From Novosphingobium profundi (GTDB taxonomy: Bacteria > Pseudomonadota > Alphaproteobacteria > Sphingomonadales > Sphingomonadaceae): a stretch of 64,000 nt of DNA. How positions within the stretch are numbered: position 1 is the first letter of the stretch; each line of letters opens with the position of its first letter. The notes below the pieces were generated by a model. The model was not told the origin of the DNA. It saw only the letters and a program-made list of their open reading frames with translations, and ran no database searches. The stretch spans positions 1-64,000 of the forward strand of contig NZ_JABWCU010000022.1 in assembly GCF_018491765.1 (NCBI RefSeq), in the 5' to 3' direction. Positions 17,443 through 24,856 of this stretch are shown here, in pieces. A program made the position numbers and the translations under genes.

Positions 17443-18627
17443 TCAACGGGTGGCCGAACAGGCGTACCAGCTGCCGATCATGGCACGGCCCTCGGGGTGT
17501 CCCTCGGTGAAGAAGTCGTCGCGGTCGGGCTTGAGCGCGGTCGTCCCCTTGCGATAGCCGACATGGACCTGCTCCGTCGCAAAACCGGCCTCGCTCGCCA
17601 CTTTCACCCAGTCGGTGCGCGCGAGCGAGGTCATGAACGGCTCATTGTTGTAGTGGCTCTCGAAATCGCAGCGCATCTGGTCCCAGAGCGAGAGATGCTC
17701 ATGGCGCGGCGGCACGTCGACATGGCACATCACGCCGCCCGGGCGCAGCAGGCGATGGCATTCGCGGAAAACACCGCGCATGCCCTTGGCCGAGGTTTCG
17801 TGAAGCACGGCGGAAGAGCAGACGAGATCGAAGCTGCCTTCCTCGAAATCGGTGTGCTCGGCGTCCTGCTGGCTGAAATGGATCGGCACGCCCATCGCCT
17901 CGGCGCGCGCGTGGGCGTAGCGCAGCATAGGCGCCCCGACGTCGAGCGCGAAGACCTCGGCATCCGGGAACGCTTGCGCGATGGCGATCGTCGAGTGTCC
18001 GACCGAGCAGCCCAGATCGAGGATGCGCAGCGGCTTGAGCTCGGGGTGGAAGTCCTGCACGTGGCTGGCCAGCGTGTGTCCGCGCCCGTCGTTCTTCCAG
18101 CCCCCGTTGAGATTGCGCAAGTAGGTCGAAGCGAACCGGTCGTAGAGCGCACCGGCGCGGAAATCGAACTCGGCCGTATCGACGACGTAGCTTCCGGGCA
18201 TGCGATGATGGTCGAAGGCCGCGATGTAACGGGGAATTTCCAATGCCGGGTCGAGGCGCAGCGTCCCTTTGGGGCTGGCGACTTGCGCCGCGACTTTCTC
18301 CGAGAGCTCATCGAACTGGCGGTCGATCGCGGCATCGAGGCCATACCAGATGCGATCCTGGTAATGGAGCGAGAGGGTCAGCCAGTACTGGTGAAGCGGA
18401 TGCTCTTCCAGCTTCTGGCGTACCTGGCGGCTGCTCGTCGGCCTGGCGCCCGTCTCTCGCTCGATTTCGGGCACGATCACCTCGTCGAGGAGGCGCCGGT
18501 CGAGAGGATCGAGGTTGCGGTTGGTCCAGGCACGCATCGCAAGGAAGTGATCCTCCAGCGCCTGTTCGTCGTGGTTGGCCTGCGGCATCACCGCGTGGCC
18601 GAAGTGTTCCTGTCGGTACTGTTCCAT
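17443..18627 (-). CDS. Class I SAM-dependent methyltransferase with long N-terminal extension
   Basis: A 394-residue protein. The C-terminal half is a Methyltransf-type Rossmann domain: motif I ILDLGCSVGHST, an acidic end of strand 2 (EVFALDVGAPML), FDLVCSSAVLHE and RLLRPGGVMCHVDVPP. The first about 190 residues are helical and not recognised. GGGAG lies 7 nt before ATG 18627. It is the last gene of a three-gene - strand unit with the small protein and the AllA-like cupin. O- or C-methylation of a pathway intermediate is possible, but the substrate is unknown. Confidence 0.85.
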   Translation of the reverse strand: MEQYRQEHFGHAVMPQANHDEQALEDHFLAMRAWTNRNLDPLDRRLLDEVIVPEIERETGARPTSSRQVRQKLEEHPLHQYWLTLSLHYQDRIWYGLDAAIDRQFDELSEKVAAQVASPKGTLRLDPALEIPRYIAAFDHHRMPGSYVVDTAEFDFRAGALYDRFASTYLRNLNGGWKNDGRGHTLASHVQDFHPELKPLRILDLGCSVGHSTIAIAQAFPDAEVFALDVGAPMLRYAHARAEAMGVPIHFSQQDAEHTDFEEGSFDLVCSSAVLHETSAKGMRGVFRECHRLLRPGGVMCHVDVPPRHEHLSLWDQMRCDFESHYNNEPFMTSLARTDWVKVASEAGFATEQVHVGYRKGTTALKPDRDDFFTEGHPEGRAMIGSWYACSATR

Positions 18628-18667
18628 GGCCGTTCTCCCGCCGATGTTCTGGTGTCTGTCCGCCGGC

Positions 18668-19027
18668 TCAGTCGCGCGTGACCGCGTCGAGCACGCCTTC
18701 GTAATCCTTCTGGTCCGCCAGCGCCTGCGGCATCAGCTTGTCGCGCCCCGCGCCCAGCACCCGGTCATAGATGCCCTCGCGATTGGCCGAGCGCCGCGCC
18801 TTTGCCTCGGCATCGGGTGCGAAGGCATCGACATCGGCCGGCCCGTGCAGCCCGGCGGCGGCAAGCAGCCGCTCGTTGGCATCGAGACGATCCTTGAGGA
18901 CGACCACTTCGCCCATCAGCGAAAGCACCATGCTGGCCAGCGCATCGAGGGTCTCGTTTTCGAAGACGACCGGCTGACTGCCCTTCGAGCGCGCCGTGCG
19001 TTCGCGGTTCTTGCGTTCCACCGTCAT
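18668..19027 (-). CDS. Small hypothetical protein
   Basis: A 119-residue protein without a recognised domain. It has a basic N-terminus (ERKNRERTARSKGS), a helical middle (DALASMVLSLMGEVVVLKDRLDANERLL) that could form a short coiled coil, and a charged tail. ATG 19027 is chosen over GTG 19036 because GGAG sits 8 nt before it, inside the end of the upstream gene. It lies between the AllA-like gene and the methyltransferase in one unit, so it may be a partner or accessory subunit of one of them. Confidence 0.72.
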   Translation of the reverse strand: MTVERKNRERTARSKGSQPVVFENETLDALASMVLSLMGEVVVLKDRLDANERLLAAAGLHGPADVDAFAPDAEAKARRSANREGIYDRVLGAGRDKLMPQALADQKDYEGVLDAVTRD

Positions 19028-19032
19028 CGCTC

Positions 19033-19599
19033 TCACTCCGTCAGTTCGAAACGAAAGACATGGCCCGTACGCGCGACGATGTCCTTCTTGTCGAGATCGG
19101 GGCCGTGGGCCTCCTCGGTCGTGGGGTCCTTGCCCTTGAGATCGTAGCCGGTCTGGCTCGACAGAACGACGACGATATCGGTGTCGTCCTCGATCGCAAA
19201 GGGGAATTCGTGCCAGGTGCCCAGGTGCAGCGCGAAGCCGGCGCTACCGTCGAAGCGGAAGGCGCGCACTTGCTCGAGGTCGGGCAATTCCCCCTCGCTC
19301 GGTGGAGCCATGACCGCGACGAAGGGCTTGCCACCCAGCGGCAGGAAGGCCTGGGTATGCTGGAAATGGCGCTCGAGATAGCGCACTTCGCCCGGCCGAC
19401 GCGTCATCTGCGCCAGCGTCATTTCGACGGGATGCTCGGACGTGAAGCGGGTGGGATAGCTCATCCGCACCGCACCCTTGTAGAAGTCCACCGACACCGG
19501 CTCGACGGGTGCATCGCGACCGATGATGTCGCCGAAGGCGGCGGTATTCTCAGCCGTCGCCGCCTCGATCTCAAGTTTGATGATTGTCTGCTCGCGCAC
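19033..19599 (-). CDS. Ureidoglycolate lyase (AllA)-like cupin
   Basis: A 188-residue protein resembling the AllA family (PF04115). The blocks RYLERHFQHTQAFLPLGGKP and FALHLGTWHEFPFAI fit the cupin barrel and the conserved His positions of the family. AllA cleaves ureidoglycolate to glyoxylate and urea in allantoin breakdown, but no other purine genes are nearby, so this copy may act on a different alpha-hydroxy or alpha-keto compound. GTG 19599 is the likely start, with GAGGG upstream. It heads a three-gene unit, with dyad site F about 94 bp upstream. Confidence 0.78.
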   Translation of the reverse strand: MREQTIIKLEIEAATAENTAAFGDIIGRDAPVEPVSVDFYKGAVRMSYPTRFTSEHPVEMTLAQMTRRPGEVRYLERHFQHTQAFLPLGGKPFVAVMAPPSEGELPDLEQVRAFRFDGSAGFALHLGTWHEFPFAIEDDTDIVVVLSSQTGYDLKGKDPTTEEAHGPDLDKKDIVARTGHVFRFELTE

Positions 19600-19692
19600 G
19601 TCCTCAAATCCCTCAGGTTCAAGGCCTCCACCGGGCCTTGTATCCAGGATACTGCCGCAGTCCCGACGAGAATATCGAAATTGCCCTCAGGA

Positions 19693-19709
19693 TGTCCGGC
19701 TGTCGGAAA
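19693..19709 (+). promoter_or_regulatory. Candidate operator (shared 17-bp dyad), site F
   Basis: TGTCCGGCTGTCGGAAA matches 13 of 16 consensus positions. It overlaps a second perfect inverted repeat, GTCGGAA (19702-19708) and TTCCGAC (19713-19719). It lies upstream of the AllA-like gene and downstream of the terminator at 19722-19772. Confidence 0.55.
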
Positions 19710-19721
19710 AGATTCCGACCA

Positions 19722-19772
19722 TTCCCACGCGAAAGGCCCGGATCCAGCGGACCCGGGCCTTTCGCGTGGGAA
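19722..19772. terminator. Strong 20-bp stem terminator
   Basis: Bases 19722-19741 are perfectly complementary to 19753-19772 around an 11-nt loop, a 20-bp stem. It lies just after the stop of the Tat hydrolase at 19784 (- strand), separating that unit from the AllA-like unit. No long T run is present on either side. Confidence 0.75.
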
Positions 19773-19783
19773 GGGTAGCAGGC

Positions 19784-20689
19784 TTATTTGCGCATGAGGC
19801 GCGCGGGCAAATCGTCGGTTACGCGCGCCTCGAGCGCGGCAAGCGCTGGGGCATCGCCCTCTCCGTAAGCCTGCAGGAAGAGGCCGGCATAGCGGTTCGC
19901 CAGGTCGATCTGCGCCAATTGCGGCGGCCCGGGCTGCGAGGCGTCGCAGATGACCCCGCCGAAGTAGTGGTTCGCGCCTTGGAGAACGAGACTGTAGAGA
20001 TCGTCGTTGCCGGGGGCGGCGTCGAAAGCCGCAAGGTGGCCTTTCCAGCCATCGGGGTCGGTGGTGCCGGGCGGATTGTCGATCGTGCCGGTCTCGATCA
20101 GGGCTGGCACCGACAGCTTGCCATAGCCCTCGGCGGTTACCAGCACCGGAACCGGTGCGGGCGGCGAAAACGACAGCACCGCCTTGGCAAGGCGCGGGTA
20201 GAACGGACCACTCATCCCCTCGGGCATGACACCTTGCGAACCGCCAAGCGTCAGCGCGACGAGGCCGCCATAGGAATGACCGGCCGCAACGAAGGGCGCA
20301 TCCCCGATGTGCGCGATGAGGACGCGCATGTCCTCGATACGGCACTTCCAGCTGGCAAGTCCGGGGTAGTCCTTGGTGTTCGGGTGCTCCTTGGAATCGA
20401 CGTGGAGCGGCGCGAGCACGCGGTATCCGGCGGCGATCCAGGGCGCCATGATGGCGTCGTAGTGCCAAGGCGCGGAAAGCGCGCCGTGCGAAAAGAGAAT
20501 GGTTCCGCGCACCTTGCCTTGCGGCTTCCACTCGCTGACCGAAACCGCCCGGTTGCCCGGGGCGGTCAGGGTCAGGCTCGTGCGCGACGCGGCCGCGAGG
20601 GACAAGGCCGGCGTCGCCGTAATGGCGGCAGCCAGCGCAAGCGATCCGCCGAGAATCGTACGACGCGAATGCGCGGAACCAATCGTCAT
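19784..20689 (-). CDS. Tat-exported alpha/beta hydrolase, dienelactone hydrolase-like
   Basis: A 301-residue protein with a twin-arginine signal (SRRTILGG followed by an Ala-rich hydrophobic run to about residue 33). The mature part is an alpha/beta hydrolase with ILFSHGALS as oxyanion region and a G-H-S-Y-G elbow; the triad His is probably in QGANHYFGGV. Tat export implies periplasmic action of a pre-folded enzyme. It lies immediately downstream of the cytochrome c gene on the same strand, with only 4 nt between stop and start, so the pair is an operon. An ester or lactone substrate is inferred. Confidence 0.85.
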   Translation of the reverse strand: MTIGSAHSRRTILGGSLALAAAITATPALSLAAASRTSLTLTAPGNRAVSVSEWKPQGKVRGTILFSHGALSAPWHYDAIMAPWIAAGYRVLAPLHVDSKEHPNTKDYPGLASWKCRIEDMRVLIAHIGDAPFVAAGHSYGGLVALTLGGSQGVMPEGMSGPFYPRLAKAVLSFSPPAPVPVLVTAEGYGKLSVPALIETGTIDNPPGTTDPDGWKGHLAAFDAAPGNDDLYSLVLQGANHYFGGVICDASQPGPPQLAQIDLANRYAGLFLQAYGEGDAPALAALEARVTDDLPARLMRK

Positions 20690-20693
20690 GTGC

Positions 20694-21080
20694 TTATTTG
20701 CCTGCGGTCTTGAGGTATTCGATCAGCGACTTGCGATCGTCGGGATTGGTGAGGCCTGCGAAGACCATCGAGGTGCCGGGCACGAGCGTGGCGGGACGGG
20801 TCAGCCACTTGTCGAGAGTCGCCTGGTCCCAGGTCAGGTTGGCCTTCTTCATCGCTGCCGAGTAGTTGAAGCCCTTGACCGATGCCGACTTGCGGCCGAC
20901 GACGCCGGCGAGGTTCGGACCGACCTTGTTGGCCCCGCCCTTGTTGACGGTGTGGCAGGCCATGCAGCGCATGAACAATGTCTTGCCGCGCGCGGCGTCA
21001 GCCGAAGCAACCGAAGGGGTCATTGCGACAGCCGCAGCAGCGGCCATCGAAAGCGTCGAAAGTGCGAAAGTCTTCCTCAT
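20694..21080 (-). CDS. Class I cytochrome c, small soluble
   Basis: A 128-residue protein with a Sec signal peptide ending around residue 27 (VASA/DA). The haem-binding motif is C-M-A-C-H (Cys39, Cys42, His43) and the sixth ligand is probably the Met in PGTSMVFAG. The fold matches mitochondrial-type cytochrome c (GPNLAGVVGRK, YLKTAGK). ATG 21080 with AGGAAA ahead is the true start; the longer open frame is not coding. It could accept electrons from a periplasmic dehydrogenase or from the Tat amine oxidase nearby. A 20-bp palindrome and a weak dyad site lie upstream. Confidence 0.9.
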   Translation of the reverse strand: MRKTFALSTLSMAAAAAVAMTPSVASADAARGKTLFMRCMACHTVNKGGANKVGPNLAGVVGRKSASVKGFNYSAAMKKANLTWDQATLDKWLTRPATLVPGTSMVFAGLTNPDDRKSLIEYLKTAGK

Positions 21081-21181
21081 GAATTTCCTGTGTCCTTGAT
21101 TTTGCGCAATGCGGTGAGCAGCCAGCAAGGCATAGCAAAAAAATCCTGTCTGAAACCTGCACCAAGGACCTAAGTCGCTTG

Positions 21182-21201
21182 TTTTGCGCAATTGTGCAAA
21201 A
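21182..21201. promoter_or_regulatory. 20-bp near-perfect palindrome upstream of cytochrome c
   Basis: TTTTGCGCAATTGTGCAAAA is a palindrome with one mismatched pair, centred about 110 bp before the cytochrome start. A related half (TTTTGCGCAAT) recurs near 21098. It differs from the TRTCCGAC dyad and looks like a second kind of operator. Confidence 0.5.
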
Positions 21202-21245
21202 GCGATGCCGAGAAACCCGGGCCACCTGGACAGCTTTCGCGATTT

Positions 21246-21262
21246 TATCCGTGCTGTGGTCA
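21246..21262 (+). promoter_or_regulatory. Candidate operator (shared dyad), weak site J
   Basis: TATCCGTGCTGTGGTCA keeps the TATCCG and GGTCA ends of the island consensus (12 of 16). It overlaps the stop of the DUF3089 gene and lies about 166 bp upstream of the cytochrome c start. Confidence 0.3.
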
Positions 21263-22387
21263 GCGTTGGGCCGGATGCGCCTTGACCCAGGTCGCCGCGC
21301 GCAGCGCCGCGTTGGCGCGAAGGTCCGCCCAGAAAAGGCCGATATCGTGGTAATGCATCACGCCTGTCCCCGGCAGTGGCTCCAGCCCGAGGCCAAGCGC
21401 GGGATAGACCACGAGCATGCCGCGCACGCAGCGCGCGGCGACCGCACCGGGCCGCAAGGGCTCCATCGGCCCGAAACCGGGCGCCCCCGGAACCGCGCCC
21501 TTGGCTTGGGATGAAAGGCTATCGGGCTTGCGCTCGTCGAACGTCACGGGATTGATGCAGACCATCTGCTTGCCGGGCTTGTCGCCATAGACCTCGGTGA
21601 AGCTCTGCTCGTAGCGGGCCACGATCGGGTCGAGATCTGTACCGCCCAGGATCGAGTTCCACTGCGCCAGGCATCCGGTCTGTGCCGGACGGTCGCATAC
21701 GGGAACGTCCTTGAAACGCAGCGGCACTTCGCCCTGCGCGATGTTGATGCCGATGATGTAGGCGGCCACCATCTGCTTTTGCAGTGCGGTGCCCGCGATC
21801 TTCTTCTCGAGCAGATCGCCGATATGTTTGGCGCCCTGGCTGTGCCCGGCAATGATGAAGGGGCGGCCCTTGCTGACGTTGGCGAGGAACCAGTCGAAGG
21901 CGCGCGCGATGTCGGTATAGGCAAGCGCATAGGCCGGATCGCGGTGGGCGCCGGACATCAGTGCGTTGGAGCTTGCGGCCCGGTAGCGCGGCGACCAGAT
22001 CTCGCAGCAGGCGCTGAAGGCACTCGCCTGGCGCTGTACGACGCTTTCGTCGGTCCACTTGTTGGCCGCCGGGTCGGCCGGATCTTGCGTCCATTCATCC
22101 TTGCTGGAGCGAAATGTCGTGGGATGGACGTAGAACACGAAGACCTTGGGATGCGCCGCGGCGGGGGTAGCGCCCTCGGGCAGAGCTCCGGCAAGGCCCG
22201 GACCATCGGGCCCAGCGGCCCAGTTCGCCGGATCGGCGTAGTCAGGCGGCGTCACCGCCTGGGCTGCGACCTCGCGCGCTCCGGTATCATCGGCTTGCGC
22301 TGCGCCGGCCGTCAGACCCAGCGCCATCGCGCTTGCCCCTGCCGCGACGACCGCTGCCCGCAGCGAGCGGACCAGTCCATTCCTCAT
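21260..22387 (-). CDS. DUF3089 exported alpha/beta-hydrolase-like protein
   Basis: A 375-residue protein with an N-terminal signal peptide (hydrophobic run about residues 8-32). DUF3089 features seen are VFVFYVHPTTF, the ALAYTDIARAFDWFL helix and the nucleophile elbow G-H-S-Q-G in FIIAGHSQGAKH. DUF3089 proteins are lipase-like and uncharacterised as far as I know. AAGGAAGGA precedes the ATG. It sits 37 bp after the amine oxidase gene start region on the same strand and is probably in that unit. Confidence 0.82.
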   Translation of the reverse strand: MRNGLVRSLRAAVVAAGASAMALGLTAGAAQADDTGAREVAAQAVTPPDYADPANWAAGPDGPGLAGALPEGATPAAAHPKVFVFYVHPTTFRSSKDEWTQDPADPAANKWTDESVVQRQASAFSACCEIWSPRYRAASSNALMSGAHRDPAYALAYTDIARAFDWFLANVSKGRPFIIAGHSQGAKHIGDLLEKKIAGTALQKQMVAAYIIGINIAQGEVPLRFKDVPVCDRPAQTGCLAQWNSILGGTDLDPIVARYEQSFTEVYGDKPGKQMVCINPVTFDERKPDSLSSQAKGAVPGAPGFGPMEPLRPGAVAARCVRGMLVVYPALGLGLEPLPGTGVMHYHDIGLFWADLRANAALRAATWVKAHPAQR

Positions 22388-22424
22388 AGTCTATACGTCC
22401 TTCCTTGAACCTTGTCGCTGCCCG

Positions 22425-23909
22425 TCACGCACGCTCGCCGATCTCGACCGCCACGCGTTCGCCGCTTTCCATCGCCGCCTCCATCCCGAAGTCGAGACGG
22501 CGGGTGTGCTCGCCGGCAAAATGCAGGACCTGCCAGGGGTCCGTCATGGTCCGCCCGAATGCGTTGACCTGCCCCGGCGCGAGACTGAAGCCGCAGCCGA
22601 GCTGGAGCGGGTCACGCGCCCAGTCCTTGTAGGTCTGGTAGCGCAACAAACCCTTGGCAGCCGGGCGCAGGCGCACGAGTTCGCGTTGGACGAAAGCCTC
22701 GGCATCCTCGTGATCCATGCGCGAGATGGCCTCTGCCACCTTGCCCACCATCACCACCATTGCCCGGTGGACGCCTTCGCCGCTGTGGTTGTCTATCCCC
22801 CAGAACATGCCGATGGGCCCGTCGGTGGAGAACGAGGCGGGCAGCCCGTCCTCCTTCCAGAATGGACGCTCGACATGGAGGTAGAGCCGCGCGGTATTGG
22901 CGTAAGGCATCGACGTGATGGCCTGGCGCTGGATGGGGTTGTCGCGGGTCGCCTCGATCGCGATGCCGCGCAGCACCGAGAACGGCACCGCCGAGATGAC
23001 GAACCGCGCCGTGTAGCTCGAACCATCACGGCACGAGACGGTCGCTCCCGTGTCCGACATTGCGATGCGCACCACTTGCTGGTTGAGGCGAACCGCATCG
23101 CCAAGCCGGGCCGCCATGGCCAGCGGCAATTGCTGGCAACCACCGGCGATATTGTTGATCGAGGCAAGGCCGTCGACGAGATTGCGGTCGTTGGTCTCGC
23201 CAAAAGGCTGGTTGCGCTTGGCCGCTGTCGGCGCCTGCTCCGTGCGGTGGTCGATGCCGCCCCGGGTCGCCTCCTGCCACATGCGCAGCATCGAGGTCTC
23301 ATCGATCCCGATACCGGGAACCGAGATCTTCGCCAGCTCGATGGCAGCCGGGCTGTAGCCTTCGCGCTCCATCAATTGCCGGAGCGAGATGTCGTCGCGC
23401 GCGAAGCGCGGGTCGAGCCAGTCGTCCACTTCCTTGAGCGGATTGTGCCGGGCACTGACGACCTGGCCCAGGAGGATCGGGTTGATGGTCCGCTCCTCGC
23501 CCACCGTCTTGTTGAGCGGATTGTTCGCCCAGTCGGCCGGATCGAACCAGGTATCCTGGAAGTGCGCGGCGAATGGCAGGAGGTCCCGATCCTCGGGCAC
23601 GAGCCTCAGATCGTGGCGGCGTACCGCGTCGAGGACCCGGGCATAGCTGCGGCCGATCTGGCTGGCGCCCACGTCGATCGGCCCCTCTGCCGTCTCGACG
23701 GTGTGGACACGCCCGCCAACCCGGCCACCCGCCTCGAGCACCACCACCCGCATGCCCAGCCCGCTCAGGAGCTGGGCAGAGTGAAGCCCGGAAAGCCCGG
23801 CGCCGATGATCACGACGTCGGCCTGTTCAGCGGCAAACGCCATGCGGGGCAGTCCCAGCGCGGCCGCGCCGAGTGTCCCGGTTGCCATCAGCGTGCGACG
23901 GGTAATCAC
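22425..23909 (-). CDS. Tat-exported flavin amine oxidase
   Basis: A 494-residue FAD-dependent amine oxidase-family protein. A Tat signal (ITRRTLMATGTLG) precedes the dinucleotide-binding motif GAGLSG (residues 36-41) and the GGRVGGRVHTVE motif that contacts FAD. The C-terminal FAD motif is VLHFAGEHTRRLDFGMEAAMESG. Family members oxidise amines or act as desaturases and dehydrogenases on non-amines. GTG 23909 with GAGG at 7-nt spacing is the start. Its periplasmic location beside a cytochrome c suggests linked electron flow, though family members usually use O2 directly. Confidence 0.87.
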   Translation of the reverse strand: MITRRTLMATGTLGAAALGLPRMAFAAEQADVVIIGAGLSGLHSAQLLSGLGMRVVVLEAGGRVGGRVHTVETAEGPIDVGASQIGRSYARVLDAVRRHDLRLVPEDRDLLPFAAHFQDTWFDPADWANNPLNKTVGEERTINPILLGQVVSARHNPLKEVDDWLDPRFARDDISLRQLMEREGYSPAAIELAKISVPGIGIDETSMLRMWQEATRGGIDHRTEQAPTAAKRNQPFGETNDRNLVDGLASINNIAGGCQQLPLAMAARLGDAVRLNQQVVRIAMSDTGATVSCRDGSSYTARFVISAVPFSVLRGIAIEATRDNPIQRQAITSMPYANTARLYLHVERPFWKEDGLPASFSTDGPIGMFWGIDNHSGEGVHRAMVVMVGKVAEAISRMDHEDAEAFVQRELVRLRPAAKGLLRYQTYKDWARDPLQLGCGFSLAPGQVNAFGRTMTDPWQVLHFAGEHTRRLDFGMEAAMESGERVAVEIGERA

Positions 23910-24017
23910 GATGCCACCTCACTTGCCCTGCGGATCTCGGCAATGTTCACGCGAAGGCTGCGGCGGCGCGACAGATCGCCGCGCAGTCTTCGCTCAGCGG
24001 ATAAGCAGGCCGCGCGC

Positions 24018-24848
24018 TCAGGTGGCGGATGCATCGAGGAAGGTGCGGATGTCCTGTACGAAAGCCGCGTCGACGAGAGCGAGATATCCATGGCCCCAAC
24101 CCGCCAATTCGCGATACCCGGCATTCCCAAGCAATTCCACGCCCTGGCGGGTCGGTTCGGCAAGGTCGTCATCGCAGTTGAGTACGAGTGCATGTTGGCC
24201 GAGTGCCAGCAAACTGGCGGCGAAGTCGTAAGCAAAAACGCCGCGATAAGCCCAGTCCATGCGCGCGCCCAGGCGCAGGCATTCGGCCATCGCAATCTGG
24301 CGCTGTTCACCGTCGAGGCGCGGGTCGGCGAAGCGCGACTGGAAGGCAAGAAGTTGTTCGGCGCGCGCCAGGCTGCCGTCAATGGGCGCGAACATGGAGT
24401 CCACGCCGTCCAGCAGGCCTTGCCGCGTAGGTAGATCGAAGACCGGCAGACTGCACAGGACAAGCCGGTTCACGCGCTTGTCGTGCAGGGCAAGTTCGGT
24501 GGCCAGGACCGAGCCGGTGTGATGTCCGATCACATCGTAGGCCTCGAGGTCGATGGCCTCCTTGGCCGCGAAGTGCTCGATACCCTCGCGGATCGCCGCG
24601 GCCAGTTCGGGGATCGTCGCGGGCATCTCAGGCCCGTCACTCTGTCCATATCCGGGTGTGTCGGGAGCCAGGACCACCCGGTCGGTTCCCATCAGTCCGC
24701 TCAGCCTTGTCCAATCGGCCCCGTTGCTGGGTGTCTGGTGCAGGCAAAGCAGTGGTCGGCCGCGCACCTGACCTTCGGGCCGGGAGATGCGCAGATGGAG
24801 CTGGCCATAGCGGCACGGGACGTAGTCACGCCGGATCCGTGCCACCAT
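24018..24848 (-). CDS. Alpha/beta-hydrolase-fold protein with GHHTG elbow (His in place of Ser)
   Basis: A 276-residue alpha/beta-fold protein. The oxyanion segment is LCLHQTPSN, followed by PDTPGYGQSD. The elbow is I-G-H-H-T-G with His110 at the nucleophile position, the same number as in the homologue at 11076. Unlike that protein it keeps a C-terminal GWGHGY with His253 and an acidic CDDD cluster at 225-228, so part of a triad survives. GAGGTGG precedes ATG 24848, which lies 8 nt after the stop of the GPH transporter gene; the two are an operon. The longer open frame upstream is not coding. Confidence 0.82.
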   Translation of the reverse strand: MVARIRRDYVPCRYGQLHLRISRPEGQVRGRPLLCLHQTPSNGADWTRLSGLMGTDRVVLAPDTPGYGQSDGPEMPATIPELAAAIREGIEHFAAKEAIDLEAYDVIGHHTGSVLATELALHDKRVNRLVLCSLPVFDLPTRQGLLDGVDSMFAPIDGSLARAEQLLAFQSRFADPRLDGEQRQIAMAECLRLGARMDWAYRGVFAYDFAASLLALGQHALVLNCDDDLAEPTRQGVELLGNAGYRELAGWGHGYLALVDAAFVQDIRTFLDASAT

Positions 24849-24856
24849 GATCCACC

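Noticed and set aside
19033..19599. Ureide (allantoin) pathway
   Set aside because: Only one AllA-like cupin is present and no allantoinase, allantoate or urease genes are nearby.
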